Source: Shewanella amazonensis SB2B
GTDB lineage: Bacteria > Pseudomonadota > Gammaproteobacteria > Enterobacterales > Shewanellaceae
Reading direction: 5' to 3'
DNA: 64,000 bases
NCBI RefSeq assembly: GCF_000015245.1
Contig: NC_008700.1
Location: 2,548,001 to 2,612,000 of the forward strand
In this document: positions 1 to 8,215 of the stretch, piece by piece
Numbering within the stretch: the stretch's first letter is position 1
Layout of the letters: each line of letters opens with the position of its first letter
The notes under the pieces: generated by a model
Databases searched by the model: none
The model's input: the letters and a program-made list of their open reading frames with translations, nothing else
Told to the model about the DNA's origin: nothing
Program-made: the position numbers and the translations under genes

Positions 1-9
1 CAGCGGAGT

Positions 10-204
10 TTACCGCAGAGGCTGCCCACGCATCTCAGCCATTTCCTCCAACCGTACTTTGGCTTTTTCCAGTATCAACTGCTGCCGGTGTGTATTGGCC
101 TGATGCCAATCGAGGATTTCCTGATAGCTGCGGCCACACCCCATACAGATGTCCTCATTGGTCAGGCAGCAATTGCGAACGCAGGGAGACGGTAACTTAT
201 CCAT
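10..204 (-). CDS. DUF1289 family small cysteine-rich protein
   Basis: A 64-residue protein beginning MDKLPSPC. Its short N-terminal block has four cysteines in the pattern CVRNC...CMGCGRS, followed by EILDWHQ and a helical tail. This arrangement is typical of DUF1289 (YdhL-like) proteins, whose cysteines probably bind a metal; no biochemical role is established. The start used here lies 1 base downstream of the stop of the preceding gene on the same strand, so the two are probably co-transcribed. An upstream in-frame start would add 24 residues that overlap that gene and look non-family-like. Confidence 0.8.
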   Translation of the reverse strand: MDKLPSPCVRNCCLTNEDICMGCGRSYQEILDWHQANTHRQQLILEKAKVRLEEMAEMRGQPLR

Positions 205-205
205 T

Positions 206-547
206 TCAGGCCAACTTCTTAAAGTAATGTGCTTTTTCCAGCTCGCGCACTTCCATGGTGAGACTGGATGCCTCAATAGTCATGGTATCGATGGCTTTGG
301 CCATCGCTTCCATCAGCGACCGCTTTTGCTCACTGCTGCGTCCGGGCATGATGCTGATATCGACATGGATAAAACTATCGCTGCCCTCGCCGGTTTGAGC
401 TGCTTCGGCGCGGTGGGCCCGGGTTTTAATGGACGCCGGCTCAAACAAGCCACTGGCAACCATGGCGCTGTGGCATGCGCGCGTCAGCGTCTGTGCGATA
501 TCATGTCCGCCAACATTGGCTGAAAAATCAATAATACAATGAGGCAC
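206..547 (-). CDS. 5-carboxymethyl-2-hydroxymuconate delta-isomerase-like tautomerase
   Basis: A 113-residue protein beginning MPHCIIDFSANV. The Pro after the initiator Met fits the tautomerase superfamily, where Pro1 is the catalytic base. The later HVDISIMPGRS segment and overall length fit the CHMI (HpaF) family. The start is GTG with an AGGAGTT ribosome site about 4 bases upstream. Homoprotocatechuate degradation genes are absent nearby, so the physiological substrate is unknown and the family name should be read as structural. It sits between the VOC gene and the DUF1289 gene on the same strand with tight spacing, suggesting one small operon. Confidence 0.8.
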   Translation of the reverse strand: MPHCIIDFSANVGGHDIAQTLTRACHSAMVASGLFEPASIKTRAHRAEAAQTGEGSDSFIHVDISIMPGRSSEQKRSLMEAMAKAIDTMTIEASSLTMEVRELEKAHYFKKLA

Positions 548-555
548 TTGAACTC

Positions 556-906
556 CTATTCAGACCAGACGGCATATTCATTGCCACTGGGACAGGCAAA
601 GTGAAAACGTCGACCACCGGGAAAGCTGAAGACGGACCGGACTATACGGCCACCCTGGTGCATGATTTGCTCCTGTTTCGCCGCTAAATCATCACTGTAA
701 AGAACCAACAGTGGTCCTGCCGCAGCACTGAAGCTTATGTCGGCCAGATAAAAGCCACCGTCGATACCTGCATCCAAAAAGCAGCTGTATTCAGGACCGT
801 AATCAAGAAAGTCCCAGCCAAATACTGCACTGAAAAATGCCTTGGTTTCAGCCAACTTACTGCAGGGAATTTCCAAATAGTTAATGGTATTTATGCGGTT
901 CATCAT
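556..906 (-). CDS. VOC/glyoxalase-superfamily protein
   Basis: A 116-residue single-module vicinal-oxygen-chelate fold protein. The opening INTINYLEIPCSKL strand, the AFFSAVFGW helix, a central GGFYLAD strand and the closing FPGGRRFHFACPSGNEYAVW segment are typical of small bleomycin-resistance/glyoxalase-like proteins. Two adjacent ATG codons exist at the start, with AAGGAAGC just upstream. Metal-ligand positions cannot be assigned confidently, so this may be an enzyme or a binding protein. It is the first gene of a probable three-gene minus-strand unit with the CHMI-like and DUF1289 genes. Confidence 0.8.
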   Translation of the reverse strand: MMNRINTINYLEIPCSKLAETKAFFSAVFGWDFLDYGPEYSCFLDAGIDGGFYLADISFSAAAGPLLVLYSDDLAAKQEQIMHQGGRIVRSVFSFPGGRRFHFACPSGNEYAVWSE

Positions 907-967
907 GCTTCCTTGACGCCGATGGGCATTTACACCTTACGCAGACTTTTACCGTACCACAGCCAGT

Positions 968-1672
968 TTATGCCTGTAGCAGCCCGGCGACAAGACCGAT
1001 AAGGCCGCCAAACACGCCTCCCCACACCACAAGCCAACCCAGGTGCTCACGGATCATGTCCTGCACCAGGCGTTTTACCAGCTCCGGGGTGAGTTCATCG
1101 AGGCGATTTTGCACTATCTGTGCTATCTGGCTCCTAAAGTCTGACAACATATCTGGCTGTTCAAGCGCTGCTTTAAGCTGCTCGTGGAAATTATCCGACG
1201 CCGCAATTTCGGTTAAAGAGGCTTTCATTTTCTCTTCGAAGGGGGCCTTCATCGGGGCCAGGGCCTCTACGCCACCGAACATGGCCAGCATGCCACCAAA
1301 GGAAGACTGGGCAACGGTTTCCACCAGAGCATCGAATGCGGGGGTTAAGTCTACGCCGGCAATGACGCCGGATAAGTCCAGCGCCCTGTGACCGGCGCCA
1401 TCACTCAAAAACCGGTCGATGTTCTCGTCGGTGAAGAACTGCTGCATCATGAGTTCGTGAATCGCCTTTTTAAAGGACTCGAACTTGGCAGGGATCACAC
1501 CCGAACCATAGAGCCCGGGCACTTTTTCAAACAACATGTGTACGGCAAGCTCGTTGGTGAGCGCGCCTGAGAGAGAAAACAGACCGACCGAGGTCAGCAG
1601 CGGTTGTTCTGCCGCAAAGCCCGCAGCCGTAATGGCCGCAGCCAACCCATTGGTTACCAGCCCTTTATTCAT
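968..1672 (-). CDS. DUF445-like membrane protein
   Basis: A 234-residue protein beginning MNKGLVTNGL. The N-terminal hydrophobic segment (about residues 7-45) carries the GALTNELAVHMLF signature followed by VPGLYGSGVIP, both resembling the conserved start of DUF445 proteins. The middle is amphipathic helix-rich and the last 25 residues form a second membrane segment (WLVVWGGVFGGLIGLVAG). This predicts a hairpin-like inner-membrane protein with a large loop. The function of the family is unknown. A longer in-frame extension upstream overlaps the GNAT gene region and looks non-coding, so the internal ATG is preferred. Confidence 0.75.
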   Translation of the reverse strand: MNKGLVTNGLAAAITAAGFAAEQPLLTSVGLFSLSGALTNELAVHMLFEKVPGLYGSGVIPAKFESFKKAIHELMMQQFFTDENIDRFLSDGAGHRALDLSGVIAGVDLTPAFDALVETVAQSSFGGMLAMFGGVEALAPMKAPFEEKMKASLTEIAASDNFHEQLKAALEQPDMLSDFRSQIAQIVQNRLDELTPELVKRLVQDMIREHLGWLVVWGGVFGGLIGLVAGLLQA

Positions 1673-1743
1673 GTAAATCCCCCGGTTGGACAACAAACAA
1701 AACGACGGCATTCTAGCAAGGAGTCCAACCGAGGCCAACGTCC

Positions 1744-2172
1744 TCAGTGCTGGGCAAGTACCTGATAGATACTGCGATCGCCGGTTTCTGTGTCCAGCAC
1801 AACCGAAGTATTGGCATCCACCAGAGTACGACGCACGCACAGGACGTCGGTTTCCATGGCAAGCTCCATGGCTTTACCCGCAAGCAGGTCAGCCACACCG
1901 TGATCGCGATACGCAGGGGTGACGTAGCTGTCGTCGAAATACCATAGCGGCTTGAGATGCAAGGATGAATAAGAGGGATAGAGCTGAATAAATCCCACCG
2001 CGTTGTGTTCGTCCAAGGCGACGAAAATCACAGAGTCATTTTCGGTCAAGCGCGCTGCCAAAAACTCACGGACTCCAATGGGGTCAGACGCAGAGCCAAG
2101 ACTCTGGCGGTAGGCATTAAACAGGGGAACAAGATTGTCGAGATCGTTGTCGGAGGCTAAACGTATTTGCAT
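1744..2172 (-). CDS. GNAT family N-acetyltransferase
   Basis: A 142-residue protein beginning MQIRLASDNDLDNLVPLF, the classic opening of small GNAT acetyltransferases. The YRQSL helix, the VGFIQLYPSYSS strand and the segment YVTPAYRDHGVADLLAGKA follow; the last matches the acetyl-CoA pyrophosphate-binding motif A ([RQ]xxGxx[GA]). The acceptor substrate cannot be inferred. The start was moved inward by 45 codons from the longest frame because the extra stretch is not GNAT-like. It stands alone between the DUF445-like gene and a 249-base gap. Confidence 0.88.
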   Translation of the reverse strand: MQIRLASDNDLDNLVPLFNAYRQSLGSASDPIGVREFLAARLTENDSVIFVALDEHNAVGFIQLYPSYSSLHLKPLWYFDDSYVTPAYRDHGVADLLAGKAMELAMETDVLCVRRTLVDANTSVVLDTETGDRSIYQVLAQH

Positions 2173-2421
2173 GCTTCTTCCTTGAATTATCCAAAGCTCC
2201 AGGGCCCAGAAAGACTCGAGTGAAGGTAACACAATGAAATTAAAAAAGACACTGGCGAAGATGCAGCTCTTTTCCATGGGGTGCATTTGCTCATCCGCGG
2301 CTATCACGGGCTAATAATGCGCAGCGAAACGTGACGAAAAGGGCCGACTGACCTGCCCCCCTGGCATCCGGCGCCACAGGGCGGTGCACTGAGCCAACTG
2401 GCGGCTCAGCCTAAAAAGAGG

Positions 2422-3432
2422 CTACTGCCCGTCCTGGTTTCTTGGCCGGCGGCGCAGATCGCGGTATTCAAAGGATTGGGCGTGAATTCTGTCCATGTCC
2501 AGGGCACACAGGAAGGCGTATTCGGTCACCTTGGCCACCATATCCGGCTCACCAAATAGAAACAGTCGCTTGTCTCTCCCAAGCTCGTGGCGCTCTTTCA
2601 GGATTTGTGGCACGTCCATCAGGCGTACCCTATGATTATCGATGCGGTCGGCATCGCTCGATGCTGAAATAAGCCCCTGATAATGCAATACCTTATGCTC
2701 AAGCATCAACTTAAGCAGGGTGCGGTGCAAATACAGATCGTCAAGATATTTACCCCAGTGATAAAGACTGATGGGCCTTTGATGGCCGCTGTCGAGCGCC
2801 GATTGCACCAACCCCAGCGCAGGACCTATTCCCGTGCCAAAGGCCACTACAATAAGCTCGTCATTTCCATATGCCCCATCGTAGTTGCACCGACCCCATG
2901 GGCGGGTAAGCGACAAGCTTCCACCGACCTTCACCTCGTCACACAGCCACCGACTGAAACGGCCATTACGCTTGCGCCGTACATGTACGGCAAAGGTGCC
3001 CTCTCCCTGCCCCGGCGCAATACCGTAGGTGCGGCCAAGTCCTTCGGGGCCACGAATACCGGTACAAAGCCCTGGAATGTATGGAGTCCTTGTATCGGGT
3101 TTAATGATCAGGCGGGTAACATCCTCGCTCAGACTGAGCTTATCGAGCAGCCGCGCACTGACATAAGTGTCTTCGGCGGGACTGCTTAACTTCATGCCAT
3201 TTTTGGCCACACACTGACAGGCATACACCAACTGCTGTGCTTTCAGGTCCGGTTCCAGGCCTTTTTGAGCCTTGGGCGCAATCTTGCCTTCATCCAGACG
3301 CAGCAAACAGCTGCGGCACTGACCTTTGGTGCAGGAGTAATTAATCGGATGACCGACGCGTTTGAGGGCGCTCAGAACGGTTTCGCCGGATTCGGCGTGG
3401 AAGCGCTGGTTATCCAGAAAAAACAGCGTCAT
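2422..3432 (-). CDS. 2Fe-2S ferredoxin / ferredoxin-NAD(P)H reductase fusion
   Basis: A 336-residue two-domain redox protein. Residues 1-85 form a plant-type 2Fe-2S ferredoxin with C34, C39, C42 and C72. The rest is a ferredoxin-NADP reductase module, with a flavin-binding RTYG segment in the beta-barrel and AFGTGIGPALGL in the nucleotide-binding half. This architecture matches phenol-hydroxylase or CDP-glucoseen-reductase type electron-transfer components, which pass electrons from NAD(P)H to an oxygenase or dehydratase. No such partner is encoded nearby, so the electron acceptor is unknown. It appears monocistronic. Confidence 0.85.
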   Translation of the reverse strand: MTLFFLDNQRFHAESGETVLSALKRVGHPINYSCTKGQCRSCLLRLDEGKIAPKAQKGLEPDLKAQQLVYACQCVAKNGMKLSSPAEDTYVSARLLDKLSLSEDVTRLIIKPDTRTPYIPGLCTGIRGPEGLGRTYGIAPGQGEGTFAVHVRRKRNGRFSRWLCDEVKVGGSLSLTRPWGRCNYDGAYGNDELIVVAFGTGIGPALGLVQSALDSGHQRPISLYHWGKYLDDLYLHRTLLKLMLEHKVLHYQGLISASSDADRIDNHRVRLMDVPQILKERHELGRDKRLFLFGEPDMVAKVTEYAFLCALDMDRIHAQSFEYRDLRRRPRNQDGQ

Positions 3433-3561
3433 GTGATGTGTGGCTCTCCCTGCCGGGAAGGGGTTAGGCGCTTCAAGATGCTGACTTCATCCAGGCTTGT
3501 CAAGTGAAGCTTTAAAAGGAGCGAGCCAGGTCAAATGCGCCGTATGGCTCTCACTGGAAGA

Positions 3562-4251
3562 TCACTTGCGCCACAGATAGTAACGGTCGGAGTAATCACT
3601 GAGCCATTGGGGACGATATACCACCAGCAGGGTAACGGCCATACCATTGAGCAAGGCCTCGGGAAACACCATAAGCACCGATAGAGAAAGATAATCCTGC
3701 CACAGCACCTCCGCTGGCTGCATATCTGACGCCCACAGCCACAGCGACCAAAACCCCTCATGACTGACCTGAGACACCCCGGCGTTGAAAAAGCCAGCGA
3801 CAAAAATCAGCACAAACACATTGTTAGGCAACCAATAAAAGCCGCGATTATGGATAACAAACGCCAGATACAGTGGCAGACATACCCCCATCAGGGCATA
3901 GGCCCCAAAGAGCCAGGGCTGTTTTAACACCACAAGGCAGTAAAAGGCGCAGGGCAGCAGCGCGAGTACAGAGGCAAGACGCCATGAAAACATCAGCATC
4001 AGAGTAACCAGTCCCAAGAAGTGCAACTGCAGTAAGCCATGAACACCGGCATTAAAAAGCCAGAGCCCCATGATGGCGCTGAGGGATAAGAGCGCCCTTA
4101 ATTGCCGCTCCTTGTTTGCCAGCAGGCCGATAAGGTCGTCTTTGGGCCAGATAATCCACAACCAAATCAACAGCAATACTATCGCCACCCCATCGGCGAA
4201 GGTGAAGTGCCAGTCGATACTAACCCACAGATTGTGCCAAAACTCAGTCAT
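3562..4251 (-). CDS. CbiM/COG3235-like multi-pass membrane protein
   Basis: A 229-residue very hydrophobic protein with about six to seven predicted membrane spans. The HFLGLVTLMLMFSW region and the C-terminal FPEALLNGMAVTLLVVYRP motif resemble the energy-coupling-factor permease (CbiM) related COG3235 family. CbiM proteins act in cobalt or nickel uptake with CbiN/Q/O partners, but no such partner is seen here. The transport assignment is therefore only by resemblance. The gene is convergent with nothing close and its start is divergent from the downstream lipoprotein gene. Confidence 0.65.
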   Translation of the reverse strand: MTEFWHNLWVSIDWHFTFADGVAIVLLLIWLWIIWPKDDLIGLLANKERQLRALLSLSAIMGLWLFNAGVHGLLQLHFLGLVTLMLMFSWRLASVLALLPCAFYCLVVLKQPWLFGAYALMGVCLPLYLAFVIHNRGFYWLPNNVFVLIFVAGFFNAGVSQVSHEGFWSLWLWASDMQPAEVLWQDYLSLSVLMVFPEALLNGMAVTLLVVYRPQWLSDYSDRYYLWRK

Positions 4252-4329
4252 GGAAAAGCATTGATTCCCGGGTGAATATGGTTACTCTTGATCACAGTGA
4301 TTATCACCGATTTTTGGGGAATTAAAACC

Positions 4330-4767
4330 GTGTTATTCAAAACCAGCGCCCTGGTATTCTGGGCTTTGTTGCTCGCAGGTTGCGCTGCATCCACTGGCTC
4401 AGACATCGAGCCAGTGGCAAAATATGAAGGCGTTATTCGCGACAAACTGACCACCAGCATTGCCGAGAATGGTCTGAAGCTCTTTACTTACAGTGTCAGC
4501 AATACCCGGGTGATACCACAAATAACCATGCAACCCCTGGAATTGACCGGGCGCGACCGACGAAAGCGCTCGTCCGGTCCTGACTTAACCGAATGGACAG
4601 AGCAAATCGAACTGGGGCTGAAGCGGACTCTTGCCATGTCGGGCTTTTGCCGTGAAGGCAGCATAGAAATCAGTCGCCTCATTCAGGCAGACAGGGCCGA
4701 AATTCGCGGAGAATGTACCGAAGGCGCCACCGATGATGACAGGCAACGCTTTGGAAGACAGGGTTAA
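4330..4767 (+). CDS. Predicted lipoprotein of unknown function
   Basis: A 145-residue protein. The GTG start at 4330 gives a classic lipoprotein signal peptide: basic VLFK start, hydrophobic core, then LLAGC as the lipobox. An upstream ATG at 4288 would add 14 residues before the signal peptide and seems less likely; a weak GGGGA site precedes the GTG. The mature part is polar with several cysteines near the end (GFCREGSIEI...RGECTEG). I do not recognise a named domain. It is likely anchored to the inner or outer membrane. Confidence 0.7.
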   Translation: MLFKTSALVFWALLLAGCAASTGSDIEPVAKYEGVIRDKLTTSIAENGLKLFTYSVSNTRVIPQITMQPLELTGRDRRKRSSGPDLTEWTEQIELGLKRTLAMSGFCREGSIEISRLIQADRAEIRGECTEGATDDDRQRFGRQG

Positions 4768-4836
4768 CACGCCATATCAGTGGCATTTTCGGCGCTGCTT
4801 GGGTAGTATTCGCCGCTCGATTGCGCGGAGCTTAAT

Positions 4837-5055
4837 ATGAACAGAAGACAGGCACTGATTAAGAAAATGGCCAAACGCACCAAGGCCAGAGAAAACAAGA
4901 AAGAAAAGCCCAACGCAGGTGCAGCCAAAGACAGATACATCTCCAAAGCCGAGCGCGCGAAACTGGAAGCAGAAGCACTGGCCGGTGAGGCACAGCTTAC
5001 TGATACATCGAGCAATGAAATGGATGCCGACGTTGCCGCCGATACAGGCAACTGA
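4837..5055 (+). CDS. DUF2986 family small basic protein
   Basis: A 72-residue protein beginning MNRRQALIKKMAKRTKA. The highly basic N-terminal half followed by RYISKAERAKLEAEA is characteristic of DUF2986, a small family common in marine gammaproteobacteria with no known function. The charge pattern suggests nucleic acid or ribosome association, but this is inference. A GGAG ribosome site lies about 7 bases before the ATG, and a strong terminator follows about 70 bases downstream. Confidence 0.82.
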   Translation: MNRRQALIKKMAKRTKARENKKEKPNAGAAKDRYISKAERAKLEAEALAGEAQLTDTSSNEMDADVAADTGN

Positions 5056-5123
5056 GTCAATGCCAAGCTCACTGAATGGCCAGTATGATTTAAATCCCGG
5101 CACGTTACAGCATCTTGCCAAAT

Positions 5124-5152
5124 AAAAGAGGCTCCTCTGCGGAGCCTTTTTT
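5124..5152 (+). terminator. Intrinsic terminator after DUF2986 gene
   Basis: A 6-bp GC-rich stem (GGCTCC/GGAGCC) with a 5-base loop is followed by a T run. It also has A residues on the left flank, so it may act on both strands between this gene and the MATE gene. Confidence 0.85.
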
Positions 5153-5179
5153 ATGCCATTTACACCTTGACCAGGGCTA

Positions 5180-6697
5180 TCAAACTTTATCTTTCGGTAC
5201 TGCGCCCGCTTCAGATGGGCAGATCTCAGGCTTAACCAAAAACTCTGTTGCCTCCTGGGCGCCTATGCAATCCTTCTCTTCGGTGTGCGTCGCCATCTGC
5301 ACAAAGGATGACGACAAGGGATTGGAACTGGCAGGCACCACCTCTTCGTCGGCCGCTTCCTTTGTGGCATTACGGTCACTTTCAAAGGAGGCGACCAGAC
5401 GATAGGCGGTATAGACACCGGCAACACCAAACAGCACTGAACCCAACACCTGCCCGATAAGCACACCGTATACGCCGCCGTATTGGGCACCTAGCCAGAT
5501 AAAGGGCAAGGTCCCCAGTGTCGCCTTGCCCACATTAAACACCGTGGAATACTTGGCTTTACCCAGGTTGTTGAACGATGCATTGGCGACAAAGAGTGCC
5601 CCGGAAAACACAAAGAACACGGCGATGTAGGTGAGGAAAAAGCCGATAAATTCAGCCGAATCACCTTTAAGATCAAAGGCACTGACTATCAGGTCCTGAG
5701 CCAGAAACAGCACCAGCGCCATACCCACCACATAAACAGTACAAAACAACAGTGATTGGGTTAAACAATCCCTGAGCCTGTCGTAGCGCCGGGCACCAAA
5801 ATTCTGTCCAACGATGGGGCCTATGGCGCCTGAAAGTGCAAATATCATCCCGAAAGCCACGGGGGTAAGACGCCCGAGCACGGCCCATCCTGCCACGTAG
5901 GCGTCGCCAAATTCAGCGATGGCGCGGGTCATAAAGCCGTTTCCGATGGGGGTTGCCACATTGGTGATCATGGCCGGTCCGGCAATGGCGAAAATGGGTT
6001 TCAAATCGCCAACAAAAGCATCGCGTGTGGGTTTACTGCCCAGCCCGTGTTTCACAAACACACCGCGTCCGGCCACCAACATCACTGATAAACGCGCCAG
6101 CACAGAGGCCACCGCAGCCCCTTCAATGCCCATGGCAAGCACAAAAATCAATATGGGATCGAGTACCAGATTGACGCCGCCCCCCACCAGAGTCGATACC
6201 ATAGAGAGCTTGGCATCCCCTACCGCTCTGAGTGCAGCGCCAAGGGCCATGGCAAGGCAGATAAAAGGCAGCGAGGGCACCAGAATATAAAGATAGTCCG
6301 CGGCAAGCTCTGCCGTTTGTCCGGTGGCGCCCACCAGTGTCAGCAGTGCTGGGATATTCAGCGATACGAGCAACGATACCAGGGAGGAGACTGCCAGGGT
6401 CACCAGAAGCGAGCTCATCAGCAGCCGTTTGGCGTTGTCGATTTCCCTTGCGCCAATGGCACGGGACACCTGTGCCCCCAGCGCAATAGATAAGCCAATA
6501 CCGATGGACGTGGTGAAAAATGAAATGGTACCTGCGTATCCCACGGCCGCGGCAAGCTCCGCTTCCCCGAGTAAGCTCAGAAAGAAGATATCCAGCAAGT
6601 CCACCAAAAACAGTGCCGAAATGCCCACCGCAGCGGTGGAGCTCATCACCAATATGTGGCGCAGTATCGGCCCTTCAACAAATTTAGCTTGGGTCAT
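5180..6697 (-). CDS. MATE family multidrug/Na+ antiporter
   Basis: A 505-residue integral membrane protein of the multidrug and toxic compound extrusion family. It has twelve predicted helices arranged as two pseudo-repeats, with typical elements such as GPILRHILVMSS at the start, SIGIGLSIALGAQVSRAIG in helix 3 and GPAMITNVATPIGNG at the second-repeat start. MATE proteins export cationic compounds by Na+ or H+ antiport. The start at MTQAKF is preferred over one 14 codons upstream. A polar tail of about 65 residues after the last helix, rich in acidic residues, is longer than usual for the family. Confidence 0.9.
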   Translation of the reverse strand: MTQAKFVEGPILRHILVMSSTAAVGISALFLVDLLDIFFLSLLGEAELAAAVGYAGTISFFTTSIGIGLSIALGAQVSRAIGAREIDNAKRLLMSSLLVTLAVSSLVSLLVSLNIPALLTLVGATGQTAELAADYLYILVPSLPFICLAMALGAALRAVGDAKLSMVSTLVGGGVNLVLDPILIFVLAMGIEGAAVASVLARLSVMLVAGRGVFVKHGLGSKPTRDAFVGDLKPIFAIAGPAMITNVATPIGNGFMTRAIAEFGDAYVAGWAVLGRLTPVAFGMIFALSGAIGPIVGQNFGARRYDRLRDCLTQSLLFCTVYVVGMALVLFLAQDLIVSAFDLKGDSAEFIGFFLTYIAVFFVFSGALFVANASFNNLGKAKYSTVFNVGKATLGTLPFIWLGAQYGGVYGVLIGQVLGSVLFGVAGVYTAYRLVASFESDRNATKEAADEEVVPASSNPLSSSFVQMATHTEEKDCIGAQEATEFLVKPEICPSEAGAVPKDKV

Positions 6698-6708
6698 TAT
6701 GGGTCCTG

Positions 6709-7545
6709 TTACGGCTCTTTTTGCAGCTCGCTGCCACACTTATTGCAGTATTCGGCGTCTTGATCATGACCGGTTTTCAAACAGTTACTGCAACGTCTCA
6801 GATCCCGGTGCCGGCCAATCTCCTGAGAAATTTCCGCGGTGAGTATGCCCGTTGGAATAGCAATAATCGAGTAACCTATCAGCATGGTCAGTGCTGCTAT
6901 CGCCTGGCCCAACTCTGTCTTAGGCGTAATATCCCCATAACCCACAGTGGTAATGGTCACTATGGTCCAGTAGATAGACTTGGGAATGGACGAAAACCCA
7001 TTTTCGGGGCCTTCAACCATATACATGATGGCGCTGAGCACCATGATGATCAGGCTGACGGAGAAGAAAAACAGAAACACCTTACGACTGGACTGCATCA
7101 TGGCCTTGAGCAGCAGATTCCCTTCACTGAGGTATCTCAAGAGCTTGAGCACCCTGAATATTCTGAACAGCCTGAGCACCCGGATGATGAGGGTGAAATT
7201 GGCCCCCGGGAAAAACAGCGCGAGATAACTTGGCAACACAGACAAGAGATCCACTATGCCGTAAAAACTGTGGGCGTACTGCCAGCGATGGGCGCTGCAA
7301 TAAATCCTGATGCCGTATTCCAGGGTAAAAATGACGGTGAAAATCCACTCAAGAACATGAATAAGCCCGCCCCAGCGGGCGTTGATGCTGGAGACAGTAT
7401 CCAGCAGTACCAGAGTCACACTGGCAATGATGCACAGGATGAGTGCCAAGTCGAACCAGCGGCCCGCCGGTGTATCTGTGCCAAAAATGATTATCCTGAG
7501 TTTTTTCTTGAGTTCACTCTCAGCATCGGCCTGGGGTTGGCTCAT
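6709..7545 (-). CDS. Voltage-gated-type K+ channel with C-terminal zinc ribbon
   Basis: A 278-residue ion transporter of the six-helix voltage-gated superfamily. The selectivity filter TTVGYGD (residues 199-205) marks a potassium channel. Helix S4 carries the repeating Arg/Lys pattern RVLRLFRIFRVLKLL that senses voltage. After the last membrane helix the tail ends in a CxxC...CxxC zinc ribbon (C252, C255, C267, C270). The ATG at 7545 has a GGGA site; an upstream ATG would add 17 residues. The neighbouring MATE start is only 11 bases beyond the stop, so the two may be co-transcribed. Confidence 0.9.
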   Translation of the reverse strand: MSQPQADAESELKKKLRIIIFGTDTPAGRWFDLALILCIIASVTLVLLDTVSSINARWGGLIHVLEWIFTVIFTLEYGIRIYCSAHRWQYAHSFYGIVDLLSVLPSYLALFFPGANFTLIIRVLRLFRIFRVLKLLRYLSEGNLLLKAMMQSSRKVFLFFFSVSLIIMVLSAIMYMVEGPENGFSSIPKSIYWTIVTITTVGYGDITPKTELGQAIAALTMLIGYSIIAIPTGILTAEISQEIGRHRDLRRCSNCLKTGHDQDAEYCNKCGSELQKEP

Positions 7546-7710
7546 GGGTTCCCTGAAGTCCTTGGAATGGGTCTGAATCGCTCCACAGTGTGCCATGGCA
7601 ATCCCTCTGGCTCAAAAACAATTCTCAATGCAGTTTTCAGCTGCCGCAGCCTTGGGTAGAATTCGATTCAGCACGTCTTGTGCATAGAATAATGGTGGAT
7701 TGGGGATTTC

Positions 7711-8208
7711 ATGTTTCGTCAGCTGTTGGTGTTATTGCTGCTGGTCAGTGCCAGTGTGCAGGCAAATGCAATTAAACCGGGTCAGAAAGTAGACCTGGTG
7801 GTGGTTAACAAAGCAGAAGCACAAATGCAGGTGTTTTACCGCGGTGAGCTCATTAAGAGCTATCGCATTGCAATGGGCGACAACCCCAAGGGACATAAAC
7901 TCAAAGAAGGCGATCAGCGCACCCCACAGGGCCGTTACCTGCTGGACTTTAAAAAGGCCGACAGCGCCTATTACCGCTCTATTCACATCTCTTATCCCAA
8001 CGACGAAGACATTCTGCGCGCCAAAGCCCTCGGTATAAGCCCCGGTGGCGCCATTATGATCCATGGTCAGGACCCCAAATCGCCCCTGAGTGCAGAAGAA
8101 GCGCAAAAGTATAACTGGACCAACGGCTGTATCGCCGTCACCAACAGAGACATGGATGAGCTGTGGCAATTGATAGACCCAGGCACTCCTATCGAAATCT
8201 GGCCCTGA
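7711..8208 (+). CDS. L,D-transpeptidase (YkuD family), periplasmic
   Basis: A 165-residue protein with a signal peptide (about residues 1-20, cleavage near VQANA). The YkuD catalytic signature is present: H118-G119 in MIHGQD and the nucleophile C140 in TNGCIAVTN. Such enzymes form or edit 3-3 peptidoglycan crosslinks, or anchor lipoproteins to peptidoglycan; the short length resembles YafK/ErfK-type minimal enzymes without LysM. The stop is 7 bases before the YecM start, giving a likely two-gene unit. Confidence 0.9.
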   Translation: MFRQLLVLLLLVSASVQANAIKPGQKVDLVVVNKAEAQMQVFYRGELIKSYRIAMGDNPKGHKLKEGDQRTPQGRYLLDFKKADSAYYRSIHISYPNDEDILRAKALGISPGGAIMIHGQDPKSPLSAEEAQKYNWTNGCIAVTNRDMDELWQLIDPGTPIEIWP

Positions 8209-8215
8209 GGTAAGG

